In this document: positions 7,601 through 16,443 of the stretch, piece after piece
Layout of the letters: each line of letters starts with the position of its first letter
How positions within the stretch are numbered: the first letter of the stretch is position 1
DNA from: a virus
Length of the DNA stretch: 25,229 nucleotides
Virus record (IMG/VR): IMGVR_UViG_3300042319_000531
Coordinates: 1-25,229 of that record
Reading direction: 5' to 3' (one strand)
The notes under the pieces: model-generated
Told to the model about the DNA's origin: nothing
Seen by the model: only the letters and a program-made list of their open reading frames with translations
The model's database searches: none
Made by a program: the position numbers and the translations under genes

Positions 7601-10020
7601 TCTGTTTGTAAAATATACCCATCAATAGTTGAATATTCTTCATGCTGTGGTATTGCTTCTGCTAACAAGTATCCAATAGGAAACGTTTGATTGGTTAAAT
7701 CAAAATATTTTTCTTGATAGCTTTGTAATACCTTTACCTTATAAAAAAAGTTATTTACTCTTTCTGCAGCTGCTCCATAATGTACATAATTAGTCCAAGT
7801 ATAATCAGAACCACTTATATATTGTATATTTAATTTTTCAGTATCTATATTGTTTTGGCTACTTATTTTATTTATAATATCGTTATAAGTAAATGAACCA
7901 CTTGCTACTAAATCAGAAAATGCTTGATATCCAACACCATTATCAGCTTCTATTGAAAAATTAGGTCCTTTTAATGGTGGACAAAATGATTCATCAATAC
8001 CACTAATTGTTACAGTTTCAATTATTGGATTTGCTTGTAATTTTGAAATCCAAATTTCTTGATTTGGTTGGACTGTAGTTTCTAATGGTTCATATAATTT
8101 TAATATTACAGAATCACCATCTTCAGCCCAAGTTGTAATTAATTTATTATCGGCATTTCCAAAATGTGCTAAGTGAGTTAAATATTTAGATGTCTCATCG
8201 GCAAATATACTTAAATCAAATTGAGAAAGAAATCCTTCTGCCAATCTACTAACAGCTACATCTCTTGGAATTGATAAATCACCCTTATCAAATTTTATAT
8301 TTAAAAATTCTTCAACACCAGATATAGATTGTCTACCACTTCTATTAAAAGGAACTAATTTTAATCCTATGTTTATAATATCAACATCTTCAGCAACAGA
8401 ACTTTTGAAAAAATCTAATAGTTTTTGAAAATTTAATGTTTGCTTAGTATATCCATCTTTTTGACATGCTAATCTTAAAAAGTTAGAACTATAATCATTT
8501 AGAGTTGTTGAATTTGGTGAGGTTGCAAATAATCTAACTTCATCTGTATTTACAGTTTCAAATTCAATTGTAAAGTCTACATCAGTTCCAACAAAATCAG
8601 GTCCTCTTAATACAGATGGATATCTTATATTTCTAATATCAGGAGTACCAACGTATATATCATCAACAGAGTTTAATGTAAACTCAAGTGGTGCACCATC
8701 TCCATCTTTACTAGATGGTACTATAATAACTTTATATCTACCAACCGTAGTTAGTACTTTTGCCGGTATTGATAAAATAGAATAGTTTTCAGAATTTGCC
8801 GTATCAAAGTTAAATTCGTTACTATTTACATATATTTTTACTGCAGTTGTTCCTGATGTTTTTTTTATACCAATTGGAAAATCAGCCTTAGTATTTTTAT
8901 TATATGGCTTTGTTAATTCTTCAATTGTAATAAAATCAATTACTGGTATATCTTTTTGTAATATTACAAAATTTTCAGAAGTTATATCAATAATTGTATT
9001 ATCATATGCAGTTATTGTTGTTGATACTGATTCATTTTGTTCAATAGCCTCAACAACTATATCTTCAGTACCATTATTTGCTTTTATATATTTTGCTCTA
9101 TATAATCCAATGTTAGCAGTTTGTATAGTAATATTACTACCAACAGGTATTGTTAGTTTATTTATTCCATTTACCAATGTGATGATATTACCACCACCAC
9201 TTAATATTCCCGCAATACCTTTTCTCAATACTATTACAGAATTTTCAGGCCCAACTAAATTAATAGTTACATCTACGTTTGGCGGTAGTATATCGACTGG
9301 TGTTTCAATTGATTTTTTTACAAAATTATCAAAATTTACACTTAAAGAACTATCTTTTGCATTATAATCAAATTTTTGTAAATTTCCATTTAAATAATAT
9401 TGTACTCTAATTAAAAATATAGGTTCTGTTGAAAATACAGAATAATCTTCTACATTTGGAACATATGGTTGTCCATAATATGTTACACCAGTACCAGAAT
9501 TATAAACATTATTAAATGACATATTATTAAAATCCTGATAACCATATAAACTACTATATGGGTCAACATTAATTTTTATATCAGTAGATAAATTTAATTT
9601 TAGCTGTTGGAAATTTGGATTATTTACAACATCAATAATATATTTTTCATTTGAAGTAAATCCTTCTTTTTGAACTGTTAATTCAATTGGCGTTGCTAAT
9701 GCTTCACTTACATCTACAGTAATACTTGAATCGGTAGTGGAAAATGTATTTTCTCCATTTTTAAAAATAGATGCACCAGATTCTTTTGATTTTATGTAAA
9801 TTACTTTTTTATTATTGTAATTTGATGTTCCCGGAGTTTCAGAAACTACAACAGAACCACCACCACTTACAGAACCACCACCACCACCGCCAATAAATGT
9901 AGAAACACCACCAGAGCCAAAGTATCCTTGCAGCTGATTTTGCTCATTAAGCATATTGCCATCTTGGTATTGTTGTGTACCAAACCCCATATCAAATGCT
10001 TGTTCGTCTACTGCTATCAT
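4696..10020 (-). CDS. Giant mosaic baseplate/tail protein with gp7/tail-protein-I-like and LamG-like regions
   Basis: At 1774 aa this is the largest gene. Order of parts: residues 1-60 carry an acidic start, LQGYFGSG (30-37) and Gly-rich tracts (44-49, 53-55). About 70-145 resembles a PEGA-like beta domain (VIYIKSKESGASIFKNG, LTVQKEGF). Several beta-rich regions follow up to ~800. A helical segment around 850-1060 includes LPYLLKHKGTARALK near residue 1020, the KGT signature of P2 tail protein I and related gp7-like wedge proteins. About 1070-1300 looks like a LamG/concanavalin-type domain (IEFRIKPAKIP, NIDEFRLWTVPL). The remainder mixes helices and strands. It lies downstream of gp6 and the 423-aa protein, as gp7 does in T4. 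The likely role is a wedge component with carbohydrate-binding or fibre-docking extensions. The gp7 assignment is inference from motif and order; a pure fibre protein is the alternative. Confidence 0.7.
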   Translation of the reverse strand: MIAVDEQAFDMGFGTQQYQDGNMLNEQNQLQGYFGSGGVSTFIGGGGGGSVSGGGSVVVSETPGTSNYNNKKVIYIKSKESGASIFKNGENTFSTTDSSITVDVSEALATPIELTVQKEGFTSNEKYIIDVVNNPNFQQLKLNLSTDIKINVDPYSSLYGYQDFNNMSFNNVYNSGTGVTYYGQPYVPNVEDYSVFSTEPIFLIRVQYYLNGNLQKFDYNAKDSSLSVNFDNFVKKSIETPVDILPPNVDVTINLVGPENSVIVLRKGIAGILSGGGNIITLVNGINKLTIPVGSNITIQTANIGLYRAKYIKANNGTEDIVVEAIEQNESVSTTITAYDNTIIDITSENFVILQKDIPVIDFITIEELTKPYNKNTKADFPIGIKKTSGTTAVKIYVNSNEFNFDTANSENYSILSIPAKVLTTVGRYKVIIVPSSKDGDGAPLEFTLNSVDDIYVGTPDIRNIRYPSVLRGPDFVGTDVDFTIEFETVNTDEVRLFATSPNSTTLNDYSSNFLRLACQKDGYTKQTLNFQKLLDFFKSSVAEDVDIINIGLKLVPFNRSGRQSISGVEEFLNIKFDKGDLSIPRDVAVSRLAEGFLSQFDLSIFADETSKYLTHLAHFGNADNKLITTWAEDGDSVILKLYEPLETTVQPNQEIWISKLQANPIIETVTISGIDESFCPPLKGPNFSIEADNGVGYQAFSDLVASGSFTYNDIINKISSQNNIDTEKLNIQYISGSDYTWTNYVHYGAAAERVNNFFYKVKVLQSYQEKYFDLTNQTFPIGYLLAEAIPQHEEYSTIDGYILQTEDSIDELQWEYPQYSPIYVELEAKSIGEKISNLVKTFDGFEKFLFKSENSLAYPKRDLYDTEKDFYYRVLKVATDSTVITWYNYALESALYYDKYNVNSMKNNMPEFITDDYENNEFILFLDMIGQHFDVIWCYINALKGTKKLEHKQETGIPNQLIYSLLDSLGWKSKKAFNSNFLWEYMFGSDKEGRPKFSTSLQDANFEVWRRIANNLPYLLKHKGTARALKAVMACYGVPQSMLTIMEFGGPQDPTKGGSTQFTFDDRTAAIFLTGSLNGNGSSNVKIPWHSSSLTQDYPNGIEFRIKPAKIPNTSYTLISGSEWTLDLIQTTGSFGKLEFNFGGDQSVSTYFETSGTYYPYIESSIEYVFGPDWKTGSLDFPISLEHYSNVSINRHNSPDSSSWYEVWLATSNGTRIITSVSMSIASVDGQWTTGSTLQIGGNGYSGNIDEFRLWTVPLQRSKFENHTLFPDAINGNSVTASTSDLIFRLDFEYPKDRTKDSFIKNVSINQSYGEPFASASNMYSASAYPYQYTPYDRTVTATVPSLGFNYSNKIRFEEQELVGDLSHKVRATKKAFDRAPIDSNRLGLFFSPIKELNMDILKVLGDFNIDNYIGDPSDEYKTTYSQLDTLRHYYFERLDGRDIYEYIRLVKYIDKSLFEVLSDLAPARTNISKGLLIEPHFLERSKIKWDRPESLRNDFETLIDTNEDVFLNADSIPKDAHINAEEVSSLSYELNNYDTTLDANDITTLEGANETYNSQIDYDFTNNIESDYPTFPKTGSINIVVSSGATLTGDYVNKFQQIGMEKNSLANIGYGLYAIRGNAIYRDYDGLFGNTEITGSRKSVFLVKETKSLKEKIQVSGYPTTISGPVIYETITKNYDKYLVSILPFSGSIAVAGDITEVTAINGYLPTHYRFTNNLSEGMRRSYFNGSLQTAQTTPDGLDPVETFTTNPNILRVAKTGRGSGEPILEVD

Positions 10021-10040
10021 TACTTTATAAGTATTTTATA

Positions 10041-11312
10041 TTATTGAAATTCCATTCGTTCTCTACCCATACCACCATCTGCCAAATTTTGTCTATCCAA
10101 TGTATCATATTCTCGGTAGATGCTACCACCTCCACCACCGCCTCCGCCACCATATGATGGTGGTTGCTCTACTGGAGTTTCTATAACTATTGCTGGTTCT
10201 GGTATTACTTTTATTGGTTCTTCAATTGGCGTTACAACAACAGGCTTTCCAATTAATTCATCAGGAGGTATTTGCTTTTTTATTTTTTCTGCAAAGTGAA
10301 TATCACTATCCCTTTGCATAGGTTTTATTTTTGTAATTTCTTTTAATACTGGTTTTGATGTATCTATTATTGTATTACTTTCCAATCTTTGTAATACAAG
10401 TTGAACTTCATCTAAACTTTCATCTACTGTATTATCAGATGTTGTTTGTGTATTTATATTTTGCTGAGGTAGATTTTTTGTTATTGTTTGAATTAATAAA
10501 TTTCTACATCTATCACGAATAGTTTCTTTTGATAATCCAATTTCAGGACGAGTTGTTTTTGCTTTTCCATAGTTTAAATCAGATATATCTGATATTCTAT
10601 TTGTAAATTCATAAAAACAAGCTTCTCTAAATTTATTATAAATTGTAGTTGTTAGTGATTCAAAATCTTTAACTTTAAACTCACCAATCATTTTATTAGT
10701 CCATTTTTCAGAATACTTTGTTTTCATAAAAGTACTTATAATACTTGGATTAATTTTTTCTATAAAATTAAATGCTAAATTAATAGTATCATCCCTAAAC
10801 TCTCCATTCTTTTTAAATAAATCAAATCTCTCACCTAAATTGTTTGAACTAGCATCTAATCCTTTTTTTAAAGGATATAATCTTATTTCAGTTCTTGATG
10901 GAGATATTTCGGATATCCACATCTTATCGTTAATATCACTACTACCTACTCTTTTATTTAATAAAGTAATTTGTGTTTTAAATATACCATTATTATATCC
11001 AGCTTCTCTTATTAATCTTTCAATATCAACAAAATATTCACTTGGAAATTTATTTTTTTCTAATAATGTTCCCTCTGCTATTAAAAAATAATCTTTTATA
11101 GTATCGGATGTTAATGGTACATATCTAACCAATTCGTTATTTCTTTGAGGTAGTTGATTATCATTTACATCGTATAAAACAAATTCAATTGCATCAGATT
11201 CTCCAAATCCAAAAAAAGATTGTAAGTTTCCTTCTTCAAATACTTGTCTATCCTTAGAATCGATTTTGTATCCTCTATTTTGTATTATATCTTTGAATCC
11301 TTTTACTGCCAT
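10041..11312 (-). CDS. Baseplate-associated structural protein with poly-Gly C-terminal tail
   Basis: A 423-aa protein of a type found beside gp6 in T4-like phages. Residues 30-37 (LQSFFGFG) repeat almost exactly the LQGYFGSG at the same residue numbers in the next gene. The region 38-75 (AIEFVLYDVNDNQL, LVRYVPLTSDTIKDYFLI) is a recurrent structural-protein motif. The middle is mixed helix and strand without catalytic motifs. From ~300 the chain becomes Pro/Val/Glu-rich and ends in nine consecutive Gly residues near 388, then a charged tail (REYDTLDRQNLADGGMGRERMEFQ). Its start overlaps the end of the coiled-coil gene by 10 nt. By order it could correspond to a gp8-like wedge protein, but I see no sequence signature that proves it. 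Confidence 0.65.
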   Translation of the reverse strand: MAVKGFKDIIQNRGYKIDSKDRQVFEEGNLQSFFGFGESDAIEFVLYDVNDNQLPQRNNELVRYVPLTSDTIKDYFLIAEGTLLEKNKFPSEYFVDIERLIREAGYNNGIFKTQITLLNKRVGSSDINDKMWISEISPSRTEIRLYPLKKGLDASSNNLGERFDLFKKNGEFRDDTINLAFNFIEKINPSIISTFMKTKYSEKWTNKMIGEFKVKDFESLTTTIYNKFREACFYEFTNRISDISDLNYGKAKTTRPEIGLSKETIRDRCRNLLIQTITKNLPQQNINTQTTSDNTVDESLDEVQLVLQRLESNTIIDTSKPVLKEITKIKPMQRDSDIHFAEKIKKQIPPDELIGKPVVVTPIEEPIKVIPEPAIVIETPVEQPPSYGGGGGGGGGSIYREYDTLDRQNLADGGMGRERMEFQ

Positions 11313-12370
11313 GACAATTTGTTTCTTTTACTCATTTGCTTATCATATACATAGTAACAATATTGTTTTCCTACATTATGAATAAGTTTACCTATCCAAT
11401 TATCTTTTGGTAATATACCTACTTCATAAGCCATATGCTCAGTCCAAGGTTTTACCATCGTATAAATCCACTTAGTATTTTGTGGCTTAGCTCTCATATA
11501 CTTAACTACATTTCTAGCCCACATCATATAACCCAATACCAAACGAGGGTCTTTCTCATACATCATCTCACCATAACGTTCATCAGCGTTCCAAATGTGT
11601 TGAGGTAAGAAACCTTGATTGTATAATTCGTTACAAATAATTTTCTTCTTTTTAGTTTGTGCATCATTTGATTTAATTAATGCAGTTTGTGCCGTAGCAG
11701 TTTGCGCATTTGCATTTGCCAAAGATATGTTCAACTGATTAATTGTATTATTTCTATCTGATATTGTAGTATTAGCTGTTTCCAATTGTTGAATTAATAA
11801 CGCATTCTCTTGCAATAATGATGTATTTCTTGCATTCAATGAAACTCTTTGAATAGATTCCGCAGTTGCTTTTTGTATTGAATTTTGTAAATCAGTAATT
11901 GTAGATTCAACCTTAGTAGTAACAATCTGAGTTTGGTTTTCGGCAACGGCAACAGTTAAGTTTCTAGCATCAAGTTCAACTACTAAACTTTGAGTTATTA
12001 TTTCCAATTCTTTTACTTTACTATTAAGATTAAGTACGGCCGTTGTTAAATCTTCTACTGTGCTTGTCAAATCTGCTATCGATTGTGTAGCTTCATTAAA
12101 AGTAGAAACATAAATTGTTGGGTCGGTTATTGGAGGTAATATATCAATTAATTCTACAATTGTAGTATCTATTGATTTTAATAATTCTTCTTGATTATAC
12201 TTTGGTTTTAAAAGTTGCCCAGATATGATTCCATCATCAACAACAGAACCACTAAATATATGAATACCAAATTGGTTCTTTGTATTAATAGCCAAAGAAC
12301 CACTTGTTAGTAGTTCACTTATTTTTACTTCGTTTTGTAGTCCAGTCTTTACTAATCCAGTCTTTATCAT
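11303..12370 (-). CDS. Coiled-coil tail/fibre protein with conserved C-terminal domain
   Basis: A 355-aa protein in three parts. Residues 1-55 form a short docking or beta segment (KISELLTSGSLAINTKNQFGIHIFSGS), like the attachment parts of fibre proteins. About 85-240 is a long heptad-rich coiled coil full of Gln, Asn, Thr and Leu (DLTSTVEDLTTAVLNLNSKVKELE; TISDRNNTINQLNISLANAN), which probably trimerises. Residues 245-355 form an aromatic, basic domain (KIICNELYNQGFLPQHIWNADERYG, WIYTMVKPWTEHMAYE) that I associate with C-termini of other phage tail proteins. There are two cysteines and no catalytic motif. It starts 2 nt after the DNRLRE gene's stop and overlaps the next gene. Likely a fibrous tail appendage such as a short fibre or whisker; that role is inferred. 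Confidence 0.65.
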   Translation of the reverse strand: MIKTGLVKTGLQNEVKISELLTSGSLAINTKNQFGIHIFSGSVVDDGIISGQLLKPKYNQEELLKSIDTTIVELIDILPPITDPTIYVSTFNEATQSIADLTSTVEDLTTAVLNLNSKVKELEIITQSLVVELDARNLTVAVAENQTQIVTTKVESTITDLQNSIQKATAESIQRVSLNARNTSLLQENALLIQQLETANTTISDRNNTINQLNISLANANAQTATAQTALIKSNDAQTKKKKIICNELYNQGFLPQHIWNADERYGEMMYEKDPRLVLGYMMWARNVVKYMRAKPQNTKWIYTMVKPWTEHMAYEVGILPKDNWIGKLIHNVGKQYCYYVYDKQMSKRNKLSWQ

Positions 12371-12372
12371 TT

Positions 12373-13455
12373 TTATTGTTTTACAATACTAAATGTTATA
12401 TCTTCATCAATATATTGAATATCACCATCCATATCAACTTTGAATTCAATTTTATATACTCTATCTGCTTGCCAATTAGATAAATTCAATTTTATATAAT
12501 TACCATTTGAATCACAACTAATTTTAGAATAATCACTAAAAGGAATTATAATATCATCAGATGCGTAATCTTTTATCTGATAATAAGTTGTTTGTGGTAG
12601 GTATTTTATATTATTATATGCAAATGTATTCGTAAATGTTTTTAAAGGATATAATTCTCTACCAAATATTCTTATAGTAGGTGTAGTACCAACCTTATAT
12701 TCTTTTTTAAAATTATTTACTCCAACTTTAATATCCGTTGCTGTTAATGGAGATAATGACGAAGTTATAAATGATTGGTCATCCCAACCTATTCTAATTT
12801 TTGGTTCGTATATTGTATTTGTTTCTTTACTAAACACCCTTACTATACCATAATCTTGCGTATCGTTCTCAACACTATCAGAGTGTTTTATTATAATACC
12901 ATCATTTGGTATCCCACCATTTATAGAACCACTCATCCAACCTTTTAATATATTCGTAACATCCAGTTGGATATCAGCAGTTTGATAATTGAACGATTGA
13001 TTTGCTACGTTAGCTACCCACCAAGTACCACCAGTACCATCATTTGGATTTGAATCAGTTCCTAAATTTAATCCGTTTTGTAACCACTCTAATTTACTAT
13101 CACCTTCTCTATAATTCCAAGTTACACCAGCAGTTGAAATATTATCAAAACGAGTACCTTTACCCATTTGCCAACTTCCACTAATAGCGTATGCATATAA
13201 AGTATATTCTAATGGAATTTCTTCACTTTCAGTTTCTTTTAATATTAAATCTGCACTTTGCATTTTAATAGTTCCGGAAGTCAATGATGCAGATAAAAAC
13301 CCAACATCAAATTTTAATAATGCTCTCGATACATCCTTCACATTACCATAATAAATTTTACTTATCTCTAAGATTTCATCCAAACCAGTATTTTGATTTG
13401 GCTGCTGTAAATAAACCGATGCATCTTTTGATGCTGTTAAAAAATAGTATGCCAT
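12373..13455 (-). CDS. DNRLRE-type beta-sandwich baseplate/tail protein
   Basis: A 360-aa protein. Residues 1-225 have the features of the DNRLRE fold: SKDASVYLQQPNQNTGLDE at the start, SRALLKFDVGFL, IKMQSADLILKETESEE, YAYAISGSWQMGKGTRFDN, a GVTWNYREG segment, the ILKGWMSGSI helix and the closing YEPKIRIGWDD. This fold usually stabilises extracellular or surface assemblies. Residues ~230-360 form a second beta domain (TIRIFGRELYPLKTF, YYQIKDYASDDIIIPF, NGNYIKLNLSNW), a pairing I recognise from structural proteins next to gp6 in T4-like phages. The ATG shares its A with the gp6 stop codon (TAATG), which indicates translational coupling with gp6. The likely role is a baseplate surface or fibre-attachment protein. 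Whether it binds glycans is unknown. Confidence 0.7.
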   Translation of the reverse strand: MAYYFLTASKDASVYLQQPNQNTGLDEILEISKIYYGNVKDVSRALLKFDVGFLSASLTSGTIKMQSADLILKETESEEIPLEYTLYAYAISGSWQMGKGTRFDNISTAGVTWNYREGDSKLEWLQNGLNLGTDSNPNDGTGGTWWVANVANQSFNYQTADIQLDVTNILKGWMSGSINGGIPNDGIIIKHSDSVENDTQDYGIVRVFSKETNTIYEPKIRIGWDDQSFITSSLSPLTATDIKVGVNNFKKEYKVGTTPTIRIFGRELYPLKTFTNTFAYNNIKYLPQTTYYQIKDYASDDIIIPFSDYSKISCDSNGNYIKLNLSNWQADRVYKIEFKVDMDGDIQYIDEDITFSIVKQ

Positions 13456-15491
13456 TATCTTACTCTACCTTTAATGTCTGAATCTGGAAACTTTATTTCA
13501 AATATAGATGGGTCTAATGATGGATATACAATCTTTCCCTTAGTTGCCGATTCTATATTATATGAATTTGGAGAATATGGAGTTCCACATTTATTTTCTA
13601 CTTTGAAAAATGGTACGGATGCAACTCCTTCTACATTTGCTATTAATAATTCAACTTCACTCAAATTTATTGTTTGATTAAATTGCCAATTATCAATATT
13701 AAAATAATCTTTTAATTCAGAAATACATTTTGCCAATACTTCACTTTTATTATAATTTTGGTATGCAGTTATTTCAAAATCCAATCCGATATTAATAATA
13801 AATCCATCACTAATATTAACACCATCGGTAAGCATTTTAAACTCCCCCATATATGTTTTTATATTTTCTTTAACTGCTTTATTTAAATTAGTTAATCTTC
13901 CGTTTAAGTCATATCCAAGCAAATATAAATTAATTGCAAATGGATTATTTTTTTCAGTTTCATTGGAAGTCTTACCAATTAAAAATTTTGTAATATCAGA
14001 AGATACACTAGCTCTAGTTGGTTCTTCGTTATCAGGCATATTTACAAAACTCATTACTAAATCAGTAAATTCTTGCAAATGATTTGGTGATGCTAATATA
14101 GATGATGGTGAATTATTATCTAAAGTACCATCTGCAACAGCGTATGATTTTGCAACTGCCCCATATTTAGTTGGCATTGATATTGTTCTTATTTGATAAT
14201 CTTTTGCAGTTACTGCTCTATTTTGTGCTCCAAAATTTGCTAATGCATTTTGTCTAATTTCTTCCAAAGATTCACCACCCCTACCACCGGTAGCAGGAAT
14301 TTCATTATCAATAGCTACAGAACGTTGCGTTGCACTCATAAGAGTTAATTCAACGCTATTTAATCTTTGTGTATCTTCTTCAAATTCAATTGCTTCTATT
14401 CTAGTTAATTGCCCAGATGCTATATTTGAATTAACCCCACCACCAACTAAATACTTTACAGTTATAGTTGTTGTTGATGGAGATGTTCCGTATGTTTTTG
14501 TTTTTAAGAAGTTTGTTGGGTCAAATGATTCTTCTAATCTACTAATAGAGTTTGGTAATCCTAATCCTACATTTTTGAGGTTTGGAATTAATTGCTCATC
14601 ACTAGCAGATGAATCACCTGCGCCAAATTGTATAGTAGTTGTACTATCTTCGTTTACCTTAACTACAAATCTTTTTGGAGTTTTAATTGTTTTTAAAATA
14701 TAAGGTACAGTTGATTTAAATTGATATAATTCTTGGTCATTAGCTTCAGTATTTGGTTGGTCAATAAATACCATTTCTTGTGCTAAATACGGAACTTCAT
14801 ACCATTTGTTATTATTAGTATCTCTACAATCGTATATATCAATTACATTTGTATCTTGTAATATTATTTTTTGAAATGGTTCGTATGCACCAAATTCAAA
14901 TGTTTCTTCTTTTAGTTCTGCAGATATTGCTTTTACATACTTTTTAACTAAATAAAATAATGGTTCTCCCGTAACAGCTTCTCTTTGATATACACTTACT
15001 TCTCTACCTTCTGGTTCTGAGAAATCTACAACATCTGCTGTTCTAAATACAATACTATCTTTTGTTGAACGAGATAGCAATCCTTCTTTTATTTTTAAAT
15101 AATATTTTTCATCAGGTCTGTTATCACCACCATTTCCAACAGAAGGAACTAATTGATAAACACTTAATGTTGTTACTGCTGGTGATGTTACTTTTGGTTT
15201 ATATCCTAAATATTGAGATAATGCTATTACACTTTTTATATCTTCTGCATAAGACATCATAGATTCTTTCAATGTATCATCTATATAATATGATAAAGAA
15301 TCTCCAATATAAGATGCCATTTCAATAAACATCATACCAGGAGATGATTCATTAAAATCAGAATATGTTTTAGGAAAATATGTTTTAGAAAATTCAATTA
15401 AGTTATCTCTAAATCCAACAAAGTCCTTGCCAAGATATTTTACATCCTTGCCTTTGTTTTTAAAGTTTTTATTTGTAATAGTTAATCCCAT
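13455..15491 (-). CDS. 6: Baseplate wedge protein gp6 (baseplate J-like)
   Basis: This is the core wedge subunit that forms the baseplate ring with gp7 and gp25 and transmits the contraction trigger. At 678 aa it is close to T4 gp6 in length. Residues 15-120 match the gp6 N-terminus: YLGKDFVGFRDNLIEFSKTYFP, NESSPGMMFIEMASYIGDSLSYYIDD, ALSQYLGYKPK. A typical beta-clip/J-like middle follows (TTTIQFGAGDSS, VKYLVGGGVNSNIASG). Around 400-435 lies the baseplate-J signature GESLEEIRQNALANFGAQNRAVTAKDYQ. The C-terminal third resembles the dimerisation domain. It starts 12 nt after gp25, in the same order as in other contractile injection machines, and its stop overlaps the next start by one base. The assignment is firm on motif and synteny. 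Confidence 0.93.
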   Translation of the reverse strand: MGLTITNKNFKNKGKDVKYLGKDFVGFRDNLIEFSKTYFPKTYSDFNESSPGMMFIEMASYIGDSLSYYIDDTLKESMMSYAEDIKSVIALSQYLGYKPKVTSPAVTTLSVYQLVPSVGNGGDNRPDEKYYLKIKEGLLSRSTKDSIVFRTADVVDFSEPEGREVSVYQREAVTGEPLFYLVKKYVKAISAELKEETFEFGAYEPFQKIILQDTNVIDIYDCRDTNNNKWYEVPYLAQEMVFIDQPNTEANDQELYQFKSTVPYILKTIKTPKRFVVKVNEDSTTTIQFGAGDSSASDEQLIPNLKNVGLGLPNSISRLEESFDPTNFLKTKTYGTSPSTTTITVKYLVGGGVNSNIASGQLTRIEAIEFEEDTQRLNSVELTLMSATQRSVAIDNEIPATGGRGGESLEEIRQNALANFGAQNRAVTAKDYQIRTISMPTKYGAVAKSYAVADGTLDNNSPSSILASPNHLQEFTDLVMSFVNMPDNEEPTRASVSSDITKFLIGKTSNETEKNNPFAINLYLLGYDLNGRLTNLNKAVKENIKTYMGEFKMLTDGVNISDGFIINIGLDFEITAYQNYNKSEVLAKCISELKDYFNIDNWQFNQTINLSEVELLIANVEGVASVPFFKVENKCGTPYSPNSYNIESATKGKIVYPSLDPSIFEIKFPDSDIKGRVR

Positions 15492-15503
15492 TTTTTTTAA
15501 TTA

Positions 15504-15926
15504 TCAAATGTTAAATGATACTGTGTTTAATTCAGGACTATTCCTTACATTAAATGATATCGTAATACCAACTGTATTTCTATCTTTGTTATCGTTTGAT
15601 TGATTTACGTTTATTTGCTGAACAACTATATAAGGTAACCAATTTTCCAATGAATTTGTTATGGTTTCTTCAATTTTTTCAGATAGAGTATCATCATTAA
15701 AATCAAATAACAATTCTTGAAGTCCACTACCAAAATTAGGTTGCATTATTCTTTCACCTTTTTTTGTAAGTAATAGATTCTTTATATTAGATTTAGCTTG
15801 TTCAAAAGTTGTGAAAGACTGATTAAATGCAGTATTACCTATTTGAATAGGTAAAGTTATACCTATTGCATGGTCTTCATACTTCTTAGTGTCTTGAACA
15901 AGCTTCTGCCCTAATACAATTGCCAT
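15504..15926 (-). CDS. 25: Baseplate wedge protein gp25 (lysozyme-like fold)
   Basis: gp25 family proteins clamp gp6 to the sheath-initiating end of the baseplate; despite the family name they are structural. This 140-aa protein has the usual size and motif order: GITLPIQIGNTAFNQSFTTFEQAKSNIKNLLLTKKGERIMQPNFGSGLQELLFD (split here for description at residues ~22-75), then a helix (LSEKIEETITNSLENWLPY) and closing strands (GITISFNV). The family's usual EPRFG-like core appears as QPNFGSGL, a mild variation. The ATG at 15926 shares its A with the stop codon of the 166-aa gene (TAATG). gp6 follows 12 nt downstream, the standard order. Confidence 0.92.
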   Translation of the reverse strand: MAIVLGQKLVQDTKKYEDHAIGITLPIQIGNTAFNQSFTTFEQAKSNIKNLLLTKKGERIMQPNFGSGLQELLFDFNDDTLSEKIEETITNSLENWLPYIVVQQINVNQSNDNKDRNTVGITISFNVRNSPELNTVSFNI

Positions 15927-16426
15927 TATTTCTTTTTAAATCTTTTAACCAATTCCGAATAATCTCTATTCAATGCTTTATCCAATTCAGGCACTCCAGT
16001 GTTTACACCCAATCCAGTAGAAGAAGGTCCTTTTGCTAAATCACCATAACCCATTTTTTCAGCTATTGCAGTTCTACCTACAATTGAACCCATATCACCC
16101 TGTCCAAAATTCATTGTTCTGAAACCACCATCACCAGTTGCAGGTGTCATTGCGGTTTCGTTTAGAATTTGGTTAATCATTGGGTTTTTGCTAAATTGCT
16201 TTGTAGGTACTACCTTTGGTGCTACTGATTCTTCGATAATTTCATCTTCCATCATAGCTTTAGCCATTGATAATCCAGTATTTTTAGGTTGTACTGGTTG
16301 TTTACCTTCACTTAATAATCTTTTTACTTCCTTTTGTACGGATTCTTTGATTAACGCAGGTAATTGCTCCTTCAATTCCTCTTTTATAAGGATTTGTATA
16401 GCTTTTAATAATTTATCTGTGTTCAT
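15926..16426 (-). CDS. Hypothetical baseplate-region protein, 166 aa
   Basis: I do not recognise a named family. Residues 1-42 are strongly helical and amphipathic (LLKAIQILIKEELKEQLPALIKESVQKEVKRLL), a likely coiled coil. Residues 43-120 are low complexity and flexible (QPVQPKNTGLSMAKAMMEDE, then Gly- and Met-containing stretches such as GDGGFRTMNFGQGDMGS). The C-terminus has a short conserved-looking end (GVPELDKALNRDYSELVKRFKKK). There is no membrane segment or cysteine. It is the first gene after the ATATTTATANA element and is coupled by a one-base overlap to gp25, so it is made with the wedge. A scaffold-like or adaptor role in baseplate assembly is conceivable. Confidence 0.65.
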   Translation of the reverse strand: MNTDKLLKAIQILIKEELKEQLPALIKESVQKEVKRLLSEGKQPVQPKNTGLSMAKAMMEDEIIEESVAPKVVPTKQFSKNPMINQILNETAMTPATGDGGFRTMNFGQGDMGSIVGRTAIAEKMGYGDLAKGPSSTGLGVNTGVPELDKALNRDYSELVKRFKKK

Positions 16427-16443
16427 ATATTGTTTGTTATGTT

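Noticed and set aside
9110-9367. Open frames on the plus strand throughout the window, including this one with a hydrophobic product
   Set aside because: They lie antisense inside well-supported genes, carry no recognisable domain, and show low-complexity Leu/Ile/Ser/Phe composition expected from the complement of AT-rich genes.
10026-10034. A one-mismatch copy of the promoter-like element (sense ATACTTATA) before the 1774-aa gene
   Set aside because: It ends only 5 nt before the ATG, outside the 15-26 nt range of the exact copies, and AT-rich gaps give such matches by chance.
9845-10155. CCACCA/CCGCC tracts as DNA repeats or a CRISPR-like array
   Set aside because: They are runs of Gly codons in the poly-Gly linkers of two adjacent proteins, without spacers or conserved repeat units.
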